A DNA stretch of 42,786 nt from a virus. Location: the IMG/VR virus record IMGVR_UViG_3300009788_000061, positions 1 to 42,786 of that record; one strand, given 5' to 3'. Below are positions 1 through 6,939 of the stretch, in pieces (the first letter of the stretch is position 1; each line of letters opens with the position of its first letter). A program made the translations under genes and the position numbers. The notes below the pieces were generated by a model. That model saw only the letters and a program-made list of their open reading frames with translations. It ran no database searches and was not told the origin of the DNA.

Positions 1-113
1 ATTGGCAAAACGCCTAGAGTCACGATGACTTCGCGAGGATTAATGACGTCCCTTATATTGTTGTTTTTGTCTTCTGCCAGCACTTCGGTTCCTGTTTTTT
101 CTCCTGCAACGCC
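1..113. repeat. terminal direct repeat, left copy (circular overlap)
   Basis: These 113 bases are identical to 42674-42786, and both copies lie exactly at the sequence ends. That is what an assembler leaves when it closes a circular or circularly permuted molecule. The minus-strand gene starting at 155 stays open through the repeat and terminates at 42619 when the ends are joined, which supports circularity. The unique length would be 42,673 bp. A real short terminal redundancy on a linear virion molecule is the alternative. Confidence 0.9.
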
Positions 114-155
114 TTTCACAGGCTTTTCTTCTTTTTTAGATTTATCTTCCGGCAT
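1..155 (-). CDS. 69-aa chimeric protein with tail-tube-like C-terminal segment (5' part; gene crosses the junction)
   Basis: The gene starts at ATG 155 and runs off base 1. Joined across the repeat to 42673-42619 it encodes 69 residues ending in a stop that overlaps the start of the next gene. Residues 1-23 (MPEDKSKKEEKPVKG...) are Lys/Glu-rich and nearly duplicate the N-terminus of the downstream gene at 42632. Residues 39-57 (NPREVIVTLGVLPIKGWAD) closely match residues 11-29 of this genome's own tail tube protein (26265-26702: NPREISAIIGTLPIKGWSD). The similarity is visible in the DNA too. It therefore looks like a fragment of a tube gene fused behind a copied leader. The 16-mer repeat at 179-194 lies 24 bp upstream. 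Function unknown. Confidence 0.6.
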   Translation of the reverse strand, partial: MPEDKSKKEEKPVKGVAGEKTGTEVLAEDKNNNIRDVINPREVIVTLGVLP

Positions 156-178
156 AATATCTCTCTTTAAAAAGTGTC

Positions 179-194
179 CAGTAATAATAATTAC
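179..194. repeat. 16-mer repeat CAGTAATAATAATTAC, copy A
   Basis: One of four identical 16-mers in the genome (others at 10773-10788 inverted, 10931-10946 and 13197-13212). It sits between the end of the beta-barrel-like gene (209) and the start of the chimeric small gene (155). The sequence is close to palindromic. The flank on the CAG side is similar between copies (GTG followed by a few bases). A regulatory or recombination site is possible; neither is proven. Confidence 0.7.
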
Positions 195-208
195 TTAAAA
201 GTTTTTAT

Positions 209-907
209 TTAGAGATTCCACAGTGGCAAATTAAGCTCGACACTGAGAATGTTGGTGCTGGCGTCGGCCTGACTAGCGGCTATATTTGCGTCATCGTCAG
301 CCAATCCAGCTTCCACCGACCTGAAAGCGATCGTCATTTTGTACCCCATTCCGCTCAGGGGAATATCCCAGGCGACGCCTCTCTCCAAAGCAAACGTCAA
401 GTTTTCCGAGCCTGCCGCGTTTTTGGGAATGACTTTTCCTAAACCGGCGAAAATTTTCAGAGTGGGATGCATATAAAAACCGGCTCCCGCTATGAATGTC
501 TGATAGTTCCATTCTTTGTCGTAAATGGAACCCTCGTATTCGATTTTATCGACTCTTCTCGCGCTGTAAGATCCGTAAAGGAAAAAAACAGGGGAAAGGT
601 TGTGATAAATTGACGCGGAGAAATTTTCAGCGTGGAACTGGGGCCGGCCTCCGGACGGAGATTCGAAAATGTCCAGCCGCAGTCCCAGCTCGAAACTTGA
701 TCGTTTTATTTCGTCGTAGGGCGTATTGGGACAGACAACGCCATTGTCGTTCACGGGACAAGCCGGGCAACTGCAGGAATTATCCCCGTCAATCCATTTG
801 CCGATTTTAGTGACGAAACCTTCGTCTTTTTCCGCAAAAGCCGTGACAGGCATGAGCAACAATCCCACCGTCATTAAAAACATCAAAGCGAAAATGTTTT
901 TTTTCAT
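209..907 (-). CDS. signal-peptide protein, probable outer-membrane beta-barrel
   Basis: This 232-aa protein has a clear Sec signal peptide: MKK, a hydrophobic core of about 17 residues and a TAFA cleavage region near residue 25. A short Cys-rich stretch follows (CSCPACP, about residues 45-51). The rest alternates hydrophobic and polar residues in short strands with aromatic ends (SFELGLRLDIF, FAGAGFYM-like segments), as in small outer-membrane barrels. Its start overlaps the stop of the upstream DHH gene by 4 bases, so the two are co-transcribed. A phage-encoded surface protein could alter receptors or block superinfection, but that is inference. No specific family was recognised. Confidence 0.6.
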   Translation of the reverse strand: MKKNIFALMFLMTVGLLLMPVTAFAEKDEGFVTKIGKWIDGDNSCSCPACPVNDNGVVCPNTPYDEIKRSSFELGLRLDIFESPSGGRPQFHAENFSASIYHNLSPVFFLYGSYSARRVDKIEYEGSIYDKEWNYQTFIAGAGFYMHPTLKIFAGLGKVIPKNAAGSENLTFALERGVAWDIPLSGMGYKMTIAFRSVEAGLADDDANIAASQADASTNILSVELNLPLWNL

Positions 908-1758
908 AGCTTGACTTCTTCCAGTAGATATTTTTCCGATTGAAAGCCGGCTGCTCCGGCGTGTCCGCCTCCGCCGTATTTGGCTGCGATTATTGAGATA
1001 TCCAGTCCGCTATCAGGCGCGGAATAGAGGCTGTATTTCCAAATTCCAGCTCGATAACGGAACAATATCCAAAGCGGCCTTTCATCGCTATTTTCAATCG
1101 TCTCAAAAATCAGGGAATTACTCAATGCTTTATTAATCGCCCAGGCTTTATTGCCTTCAAATTCAACGGGAAACGCCATTTCTTCGGCGTAAATCGTATT
1201 TCTCTGATACTCATAGTCAAGAATTGTCGCGCCCATATCCGTTCGGGCTTCCGTCATTTTTCGAGACAATTCATTGGATTTCAAAATATTTTCCCATGGA
1301 ACGTCTTCAGGAGACCATTCGCTCAACCTCATCCCGTATTGGAAGGGCAAGACCGTTTCGTCTTCATGATCCCAAACATCATAGCGACCAAGCAGCCGGA
1401 CGGCCTCCGGCATCGGCTCGTCAGGGAACAAATACTCCCAGGTCAGTTCGCAAGCGGCTGTGTCGACTGCACGACGCCCTCTAAACAGCCAATTTTCTCC
1501 TTTCATTTTCTCGATAGCGGATTTGTGATGATCAATCCAAAACACTTTATTCGGCCCCGCTGCAGTAGTTAAAGCTAACATATCTTCCCGCTCGAAACTA
1601 AAATCCACCACAAAAATAGTATCTCCAAGCTTTATTTTTTTAAAATCCGGCCTGTCGGGATAATCAACGCCTATCAGCTCACAATCAGGATATTTCCGCT
1701 TGACGATCGCCGCGCTGCATTTTCCACCAAGACCGATTTTATGATAATAACATTTCAT
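904..1758 (-). CDS. DHH-family phosphoesterase (NrnB-like), motif I altered
   Basis: This 284-aa protein carries the DHH signature WIDHHKS (D76-H77-H78), an earlier metal-ligand region VVDFS (D52), the RYDVWD block (about 125-130) and a C-terminal DHHA1 substrate motif GGGGHAG (262-268). Family members hydrolyse short oligoribonucleotides or related phosphodiester substrates with Mn2+. The first motif, normally HxxDLDG-like, reads HKIGLGGKCS here (6-15), so the usual Asp ligands are missing. The enzyme may be impaired or may use another ligand set. Its stop overlaps the start of the beta-barrel-like gene. Phage roles could include nucleotide recycling or removal of signalling nucleotides; both are inference. 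Confidence 0.82.
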   Translation of the reverse strand: MKCYYHKIGLGGKCSAAIVKRKYPDCELIGVDYPDRPDFKKIKLGDTIFVVDFSFEREDMLALTTAAGPNKVFWIDHHKSAIEKMKGENWLFRGRRAVDTAACELTWEYLFPDEPMPEAVRLLGRYDVWDHEDETVLPFQYGMRLSEWSPEDVPWENILKSNELSRKMTEARTDMGATILDYEYQRNTIYAEEMAFPVEFEGNKAWAINKALSNSLIFETIENSDERPLWILFRYRAGIWKYSLYSAPDSGLDISIIAAKYGGGGHAGAAGFQSEKYLLEEVKL

Positions 1759-1791
1759 TTTTATTTTTTACTTAAGTAAGTTTCAAATTGG

Positions 1792-2019
1792 TTACAAAAA
1801 AGCTATGCTTTGTACATCCATCATGGAAGGGATAAAAGTGTTTACCTCAACTTTTTCATATGCTCCTTCTATTTCTCCTTCCAGGGCACTAAATTCAACA
1901 ATCAAAAAGCCATTTTGCACTAATGCTTCAATAATGTCTTCGGCTCTACGCGGTCTTATTTTTGACCCTAAAACATCCTCAATAATTAATCTAACCTTCG
2001 CCCTGCTTATTTGATCCAT
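1792..2019 (-). CDS. small hypothetical protein (75 aa)
   Basis: This short gene lies between the Rep initiator and the DHH gene on the same strand. An AGGAGCTCT-type ribosome site (AAAGGAG) lies just before its ATG at 2019. The product begins MDQISRAKVRLIIEDVLGSK and looks alpha/beta, with a middle segment (IIEALVQNGFLIVEF) resembling a small globular fold. No signal peptide or membrane helix is seen. I do not recognise the family. Its position suggests an accessory role in the plasmid maintenance operon. Confidence 0.5.
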   Translation of the reverse strand: MDQISRAKVRLIIEDVLGSKIRPRRAEDIIEALVQNGFLIVEFSALEGEIEGAYEKVEVNTFIPSMMDVQSIAFL

Positions 2020-2035
2020 TAGAGCTCCTTTATGT

Positions 2036-2057
2036 CCTGACAGTCCGGCCTATCAGG
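2036..2057. other. intergenic hairpin that looks like a remnant of DHH coding sequence
   Basis: An imperfect inverted repeat (CCTGACAG / CTATCAGG, one mismatch) lies between rep and the 75-aa gene. On the minus strand the same DNA reads EYPDRPDCQDIKEL followed by stop, very similar to residues 32-44 of the neighbouring DHH protein (DYPDRPDFKKIKL). It may be a short duplication scar that now forms a hairpin. Confidence 0.35.
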
Positions 2058-2074
2058 ATATTCTATTTTAATAA

Positions 2075-3481
2075 TTAAGCCTTCCTGGAAGGCAACAGAA
2101 AGCTAAAAATCAACTGCCCGGCTTCAAAATAAACTTCGTCAAAATCGGTCTCAGCTTCAACTAATCGTTCTATTTCATGCTCAATAAGCAGCTGAATTCT
2201 TTTTTTCACGCTTTGAAAATCTTTATGTAAACTCAAAATATAGCTTGTTTTATCAGCGCGTTGATTAAATTCCGTTTCCCAAACTTCGAGACGTTTCTGA
2301 TAATCGTCCATGGCCTGATTATGTTCGTTTTCATATATCTCATATTTTTCATTCTCTCTTTCGAGCAAGCCTATCGCTAGTTTTTTAGCAGTCTCGATCT
2401 CAGCTAGTTTTTTAGCTGATTTTTCCGCATCTTCCTGACGTCGAATTTCTCCCTTAGACACCCAACCGTCCAGCAGCGCGCTATTTAATATTTTATTCGG
2501 CGATCTTATTTTATGATTCCGCTGATATTCCTCAAGTGCCTCTACCGCCGACGATATTTGACTGCGTTCATAGTCGGAATTCAGAACGATATTGGCTAAT
2601 CGAGACGAAACGTTCAACTTTAGAAGCCGCGCCAGAAGCCCTTCGTCATGAGGTTCAACCTCAAAATCTGGCGGTGGCGTGGCGGGTTCAGGAAGAGAAA
2701 GCGGGCGCTGGTTTTCGATTTTCAGAGGCTGGCGGACGAACTGCCCGAAAATCAGCAGTTTAACAGCTTTGTTTTTGCGGCGATCCATAGGATCTTTAAG
2801 AATTTCAAATTCAAAATAAGAGTTGGTTTTTGTATTAACTTCTCTTTGTGAAGCCAGCAAAACTCGTTTTCGAAAATCGGCTAATTGCGGATAAATATTT
2901 TCAGGAATACCCAAAGTCCGCCGCAATTTCAGCAGATCATAAACTCTAATATTCACATAACGACCGTTAATAATTTTTTCATGATATTTCGGCCTTGGCT
3001 CATTGTTTTTGCAGAATTCCAGAAAGCGGAATGAATGAGCGCATTTTAATTGTGCTACTTCTTCGTGAGAATAACTTGTAAAATTTTTCTGACGCTGCAA
3101 CAGATACGGCTTGAGATGCTCTGAAACGCGCAGAGTGACCTCATTTTTATTCCAATCGAAAAGCGGACTTTCTATCCAGGCGGACATTGTTAATGTTTCG
3201 CCGCCATGTTTTGGGTGATGACCTACCATTTCAATAATATTGCGTTGTAGCGACCGCAAAATTCTTTTTAACGTTTGCTTTTTTATTGTTTTATTTTGAG
3301 CTGATAATTTTAGTAAATCATATAACTCGTTGATACCAAAAGTATAACGCTCAAAACCCGAAGCTTTCGGATTAATTTTGGAGATCAAATTCAATACGAC
3401 TCTCTGCTCGTTGACGGATAAACGATAGTGAGCACGTTCCACTAAATCGTTGCATTTCACGATGATTTTTTTTTTATTCAT
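2075..3481 (-). CDS. plasmid-type replication initiator (Rep_3/RepB superfamily)
   Basis: The N-terminal 35 residues (CNDLVERAHYRLSVNEQR at 10-27, then LNLISKINP) match the typical opening of Rep_3-family initiators, which bind iterons as monomers and repress their own gene as dimers. The first 200 residues or so are winged-helix-like. The C-terminal third is long, charged and coiled-coil-like, making the protein (468 aa) longer than many relatives. I chose ATG 3481; an in-frame GTG at 3526 would add 15 residues that overlap the upstream inverted repeat. The gene faces away from the probable origin at 3596-3960. A phage carrying this initiator can be maintained as a plasmid. Confidence 0.8.
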   Translation of the reverse strand: MNKKKIIVKCNDLVERAHYRLSVNEQRVVLNLISKINPKASGFERYTFGINELYDLLKLSAQNKTIKKQTLKRILRSLQRNIIEMVGHHPKHGGETLTMSAWIESPLFDWNKNEVTLRVSEHLKPYLLQRQKNFTSYSHEEVAQLKCAHSFRFLEFCKNNEPRPKYHEKIINGRYVNIRVYDLLKLRRTLGIPENIYPQLADFRKRVLLASQREVNTKTNSYFEFEILKDPMDRRKNKAVKLLIFGQFVRQPLKIENQRPLSLPEPATPPPDFEVEPHDEGLLARLLKLNVSSRLANIVLNSDYERSQISSAVEALEEYQRNHKIRSPNKILNSALLDGWVSKGEIRRQEDAEKSAKKLAEIETAKKLAIGLLERENEKYEIYENEHNQAMDDYQKRLEVWETEFNQRADKTSYILSLHKDFQSVKKRIQLLIEHEIERLVEAETDFDEVYFEAGQLIFSFLLPSRKA

Positions 3482-3501
3482 ATTGATTAAAACGAAAAAC
3501 C

Positions 3502-3572
3502 CGGAATCTTTGAGCGATGCATACACATCTTCGCGATCCGGATAGCAGCCTGATCGTTCTTCAAAGATTCCG
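3502..3572. promoter_or_regulatory. inverted repeat upstream of rep, possible autoregulatory operator
   Basis: A perfect 12-bp inverted repeat (CGGAATCTTTGA at 3502-3513, TCAAAGATTCCG at 3561-3572) flanks 47 bp that include a smaller CGATC/GATCG pair. It lies directly upstream of the rep start at 3481. Rep_3-type initiators commonly bind inverted half-iterons in their own promoter. A large hairpin in the transcript is an alternative. Confidence 0.45.
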
Positions 3573-4625
3573 AGCCTTAGCCCTGACTCTGATCGGTGCT
3601 ATCCTTAGAGGTTATGTATGTATTCTCTGGTCAGAAATCAATTAATATTTTTCATCTTAACTTTCAGAAAAGTCAAAGTCAAGTCTCTAAAAAAAACAGT
3701 CTTGATTTTTTTGGTAAAAAGAGGCTTGTTTTTCCGGTTTTTCCACCTGAGCATTCTGTATTTTTATCCTGGATATTCTGTATTTTTGTCAGATTCGTCA
3801 ATATTTTTGTCCAGACTGTTTTGAATAATTATTTGAAATCATTGTCGATTTTACCCCCCCCCAAACAGAAGACAAAGGGTAATAAGACAATAAGATATAT
3901 CACCTATCTTATGTTACTATACAATCTACGCGCGCGCGTGAAGAGCAAGGAGCGGGCCATAGGTTGAAAATTTTTCTTGTTTTTCTTTTTCATAAGAAAA
4001 CTTTGAGAAAAGGGCATTTTTCAGGTAAAAAATAAGAATAAAAGTTTTCCGGCAAAGCTTAACTCGGTACGCAGAACGGCGTTTCTTGAAGATCTGACCT
4101 TCTAACACCTTGAATGACCTCTAGCGCGCTGTTTTTCACTTTGACTGTTAATAAAATCCTTTTCAGGCTAAAATTGAGATCAAAATAAACCTCTAAAAAA
4201 TAACGGTGCTGTTACTTAATCAAGTAGTTTTTAATTTTACCACGTGTAAATGCTTAAAATTACTAGTCTTTTTTTGGGTTATAAAACTGGTGGTCTGTCG
4301 GGAACTATGCAATCTCTCAATTATCAATTTTATCTCAATTTTATATATCAAAGCCTTTAGCCTCTAGTAAAAAAAGAGCGACAAAAAAGTTTTTTATCTG
4401 CCTGATTTGCCATGATGTGGATTTATAATTGAGATCATTCTCAAAAAAGGGCCAAAAAAAGTCTATGCTTTGTCGAAAATGACGTTTTGCCGTATTTTGA
4501 CATGTTCATATTAAACGGTCGTTTTTGCTGGACATACAGGAAAAGGTGATTTATACCTATAATTATAACATTGAGTGTTAGTTTAAATATAAAAAACACG
4601 TTTTCCCTAACAAACAGGTATAAAA
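3527..4625. other. probable replication origin region, no gene seen
   Basis: About 1.1 kb without a convincing gene between divergent rep and the recombinase. It is AT-rich and contains iteron-like repeats (3753-3815), a run of nine C (3854-3862), an 8-bp inverted repeat ATAAGATA/TATCTTAT (3890-3912) and a CG-alternating palindrome (3928-3939). Rep_3 replicons usually carry iterons and an AT-rich melting zone beside rep, which fits. The right half (4000-4620) holds AT-rich sequence and presumably the recombinase promoter or resolution site, but I cannot define these. No clear DnaA box was found by eye. Confidence 0.55.
3753..3815. repeat. iteron-like direct repeats
   Basis: Three tandem units share the core ATTTTTRTC, starting at 3760, 3782 and 3803, so the spacing is 22 and 21 bp (two helical turns). 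The first two units also share ATTCTGT immediately before the core. This spacing is typical of Rep_3 iterons. Only three good units are visible, fewer than in many replicons. Confidence 0.5.
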
Positions 4626-5264
4626 ATGGCTAAAAAGAGCAAAATGACGACGTACGCTTATATCAGAATCAGCAGCGATAAGCAGACAGTCGAGAATCAA
4701 AGATTTGAAATTCTCAAATTTGCAGATGAGAAAAAAACTCATATAGATGAATGGGTTGAGGAAACTGTCAGCGGTGTTAAAAAAATAGCGGATCGTAGGC
4801 TGGGCGAGCTTTTCAAATATATGAAAGAGGACGATGTTTTAATTGTCACGGAATTGTCCAGACTGGGCAGGAGCATGATGGAGGTGATGAGCGTCCTCCA
4901 TGACTGCATGGAGCGAGATATCAGAGTTTTTACTACAAAAGAACGCTATGAGCTTGGAAACAATGTCAATTCGAAAGTATTGGCCTTCGCCTTCTCCTTG
5001 GCGGCTGAGATAGAAAGAAACTTAATTTCAATGCGTACCAAGGAGGCCCTGGCAAGGCTGAAAAGTGAAGGAAAAAAGTTGGGCAGGCCAAAAGGGAAGT
5101 TGTCCAAAATCGTCAAACTGACAGGCAAGGACGCGGACATCAGAAGATATTTAGTTCATCAGGTCCCCGTTGCGGCTATCGCCAGGATGATGGGCGTACA
5201 CCGCGTGACACTCGTCAACTATATTAAAAGTAGAAAAATAACTATATTAAAAACAGATATATGA
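4626..5264 (+). CDS. serine recombinase (resolvase/invertase family)
   Basis: This 212-aa protein has the standard small serine recombinase layout. The N-terminal catalytic domain has YIRISSDKQ (R14, probable nucleophile S16) and ELSRLGRS (76-83, active-site arginines). The long E helix follows (AAEIERNLISMRTKEALA), then a GRPKGK linker near 155 and a C-terminal helix-turn-helix ending VHRVTLVNYIKSRKI. On a plasmid-like replicon the likely role is dimer resolution; DNA inversion is the alternative. Its TGA stop uses the first two bases of the insertion sequence that follows, so the last residues (about ITILKTDI) may be altered by that insertion. A 13-bp direct repeat (5217-5229, 5240-5252) lies in its last codons. 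Confidence 0.88.
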   Translation: MAKKSKMTTYAYIRISSDKQTVENQRFEILKFADEKKTHIDEWVEETVSGVKKIADRRLGELFKYMKEDDVLIVTELSRLGRSMMEVMSVLHDCMERDIRVFTTKERYELGNNVNSKVLAFAFSLAAEIERNLISMRTKEALARLKSEGKKLGRPKGKLSKIVKLTGKDADIRRYLVHQVPVAAIARMMGVHRVTLVNYIKSRKITILKTDI

Positions 5265-6339
5265 GTTACGCAGTTGAATAAATAAGGGTAATATTTTCTG
5301 TTTTTTAACGATTTTTAGAATATTTTCGGGTTTTCCCATGAATCCTCCTCGCTGTGACGAATACGACTATATTAATTTTTTTATCGCCGCTCAAAGAGCT
5401 TTCAGCTGCCTCGAAGCGGCGAGAGTTCAACCGAAAAAGGAAAACTCGCCCTCGCATGACTCAATAAACAGACTGCTCCACCGTCTTAAACCGGAGCCGG
5501 CTTCTTTATGGGAAGAAGCCGGACATTATATAACCCCTGGAAAAGGGTTCTTTGTCATTGATGATTCCACTCCGGATAAACTGTACGCTCGAAAAATAGA
5601 GCTGGTTAGCGGACATTGGTCTGGAAAACATCACGGAGTGCTTCAGGGAATTAATCTCGTCACCCTTCTCCGGACTGACGGAGACGCTCATATCCCATGC
5701 GACGTCCGTGTCCACTATAAACAACAGGATGGAAAAAACCAAAAACGATCACTTTCAAGATATGCTTTTCAAAGCGAAATCCAGAGGATTTTTCCCTGAA
5801 TGCGTTCTATTCGATTCATGGTGCGGCAGCCTGAAAAACCTTAAAACCGTTCGCTCGCTTGGCTGGAAATGGCTGGCTCGCTTCCATTCCAACCGCCTGG
5901 TCAACCCTGATGGAACAGGAAATATCCCTCTTTCGGAAGTTTCAGCCTCGGAAAACGGAACCGGAGTTCATCTTAAGGAATACGGCTTTGTTCTCGTGTT
6001 CAGGATTGTTTCTCAAAATGGAGACGCTGAATATTGTGTGACCAATGATCTTGACATGGACTTTTTCCGCCGCCTGAAACTTTCCGGCTACTCATGGAAT
6101 ATCGAGCATTACCACGGAGGTCTGAAACAGTTTTGCGGAGTTGAAAAGTCTATGGTTCGCTCCGCCAAGGGACGGAGAAATCATATCCTTCTTGCAATAC
6201 GGGCTTTTCTGCGTCTGGAAGTGTTTTCCATTAAAACCGGATACTCATGGTTTGAGGAAAAAACACAAATTATCAGAGAGGCTGTCAGAGCTTATCTGGA
6301 AAAGCCAATTTATGTTTTATAAACTCAACTGCGTAACTC
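5263..6339. mobile_element. insertion sequence with perfect 15-bp terminal inverted repeats
   Basis: GAGTTACGCAGTTGA at 5263-5277 is the exact reverse complement of 6325-6339. The enclosed 1,077 bp carry a single DDE transposase reading frame that is broken. No matching target duplication is seen in the flanks. The left end abuts the recombinase stop codon, and the right end lies 30 bp before the terminase small subunit. The transposase recalls IS701/IS4-like elements common in cyanobacteria, from memory. Confidence 0.85.
5338..6322 (+). pseudogene. DDE transposase, frame disrupted
   Basis: The first frame (5338-5799) opens MNPPRCDEYDYINF and holds the first catalytic Asp (FVIDDSTPDK) and HWSGKHHGV. 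The second frame (from about 5730 to 6322) holds the second Asp (VLFDSWCGS) and the Glu motif (NIEHYHGGLKQ), ending KPIYVL. The two join at a run of six A (about 5732-5737). Reading continues correctly only if one A is removed or the ribosome shifts +1, so this is probably a one-base insertion. Transcriptional slippage or a sequencing error are alternatives. A canonical -1 shift does not restore the frame. All three catalytic residues are otherwise present. Confidence 0.8.
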
Positions 6340-6369
6340 CTAAGATAAATAACTCCCTGACTCCCTGAC

Positions 6370-6939
6370 ATGGCCTATACAAAAAAAGAAAAGGAAGACA
6401 TAAAATTTGATTTTGAATCCGGGCAGTATACTGGTCAGGAAGTCGCCGCGCGCTGGAAAATGTCGCCGCAGACGCTAAAAAAATTCTCCGATGCGGGTGG
6501 TTGGATTCAAAATAATTTAGACGAGGAACTGAAAGGCCGGATCGAAAATGATGCGGCTGAACTTGTGATCAGCAAAGGTGCACGAAAATTAGCGGAGATT
6601 GTTAAAGAGCATCTTGAAGTAATTGGCTTAATAGATGACACATACAAGATCATGTTGATGATGCACATACAGGAGCTGAAAGAGTCGCAAGGCCTGATCA
6701 CCAAACTCGACGGCGAAAAATGGACTGCGAATTATAAAGCTCTCCAAATCGCCATTGACTCGTTCGACAAATCATTCCGGAGCAAACGCTTGGCCATGGG
6801 GCTAAAGGATACCGAAGCACCACAACAGATCATGAATTTCAATCTGACCAAAGTGGAAAACATCAAGGGGCTCTCCGACGAGGAGCTGGATTACATTATA
6901 GCGAACGAGGGAGAAGTTGAATCGAAAACAATTAATTAA
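6370..6939 (+). CDS. terminase small subunit
   Basis: This 189-aa protein sits directly before the large terminase and overlaps its start. Residues 1-45 form a helix-turn-helix-like region (FESGQYTGQEVAARWKMSPQ) as in small terminases that recognise the packaging site. The middle is helical and charged, suited to ring formation. The C-terminus ends in an acidic segment (LSDEELDYIIANEGEVE) of the kind that contacts the large subunit. No strong ribosome site is visible before its ATG; the upstream DNA is the IS flank with a CTCCCTGA tandem, so original regulatory DNA may have been lost. Assignment rests on order and general features. Confidence 0.75.
   Translation: MAYTKKEKEDIKFDFESGQYTGQEVAARWKMSPQTLKKFSDAGGWIQNNLDEELKGRIENDAAELVISKGARKLAEIVKEHLEVIGLIDDTYKIMLMMHIQELKESQGLITKLDGEKWTANYKALQIAIDSFDKSFRSKRLAMGLKDTEAPQQIMNFNLTKVENIKGLSDEELDYIIANEGEVESKTIN

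Noticed and set aside
3596-3967. A 123-codon plus-strand frame across the iteron region
   Set aside because: Its composition is unlike a protein (long runs of Ser/Lys/Phe and the C9 tract read as prolines), it has no ribosome site and it overlaps the iteron-like repeats. I treat the stretch as origin DNA.
5712-5760. Programmed -1 frameshift at A AAA AAC in the transposase
   Set aside because: The heptamer is in the correct phase for a -1 shift, but the downstream transposase frame is +1 relative to the first, so a -1 shift would not restore it. A one-base insertion is the simpler reading.
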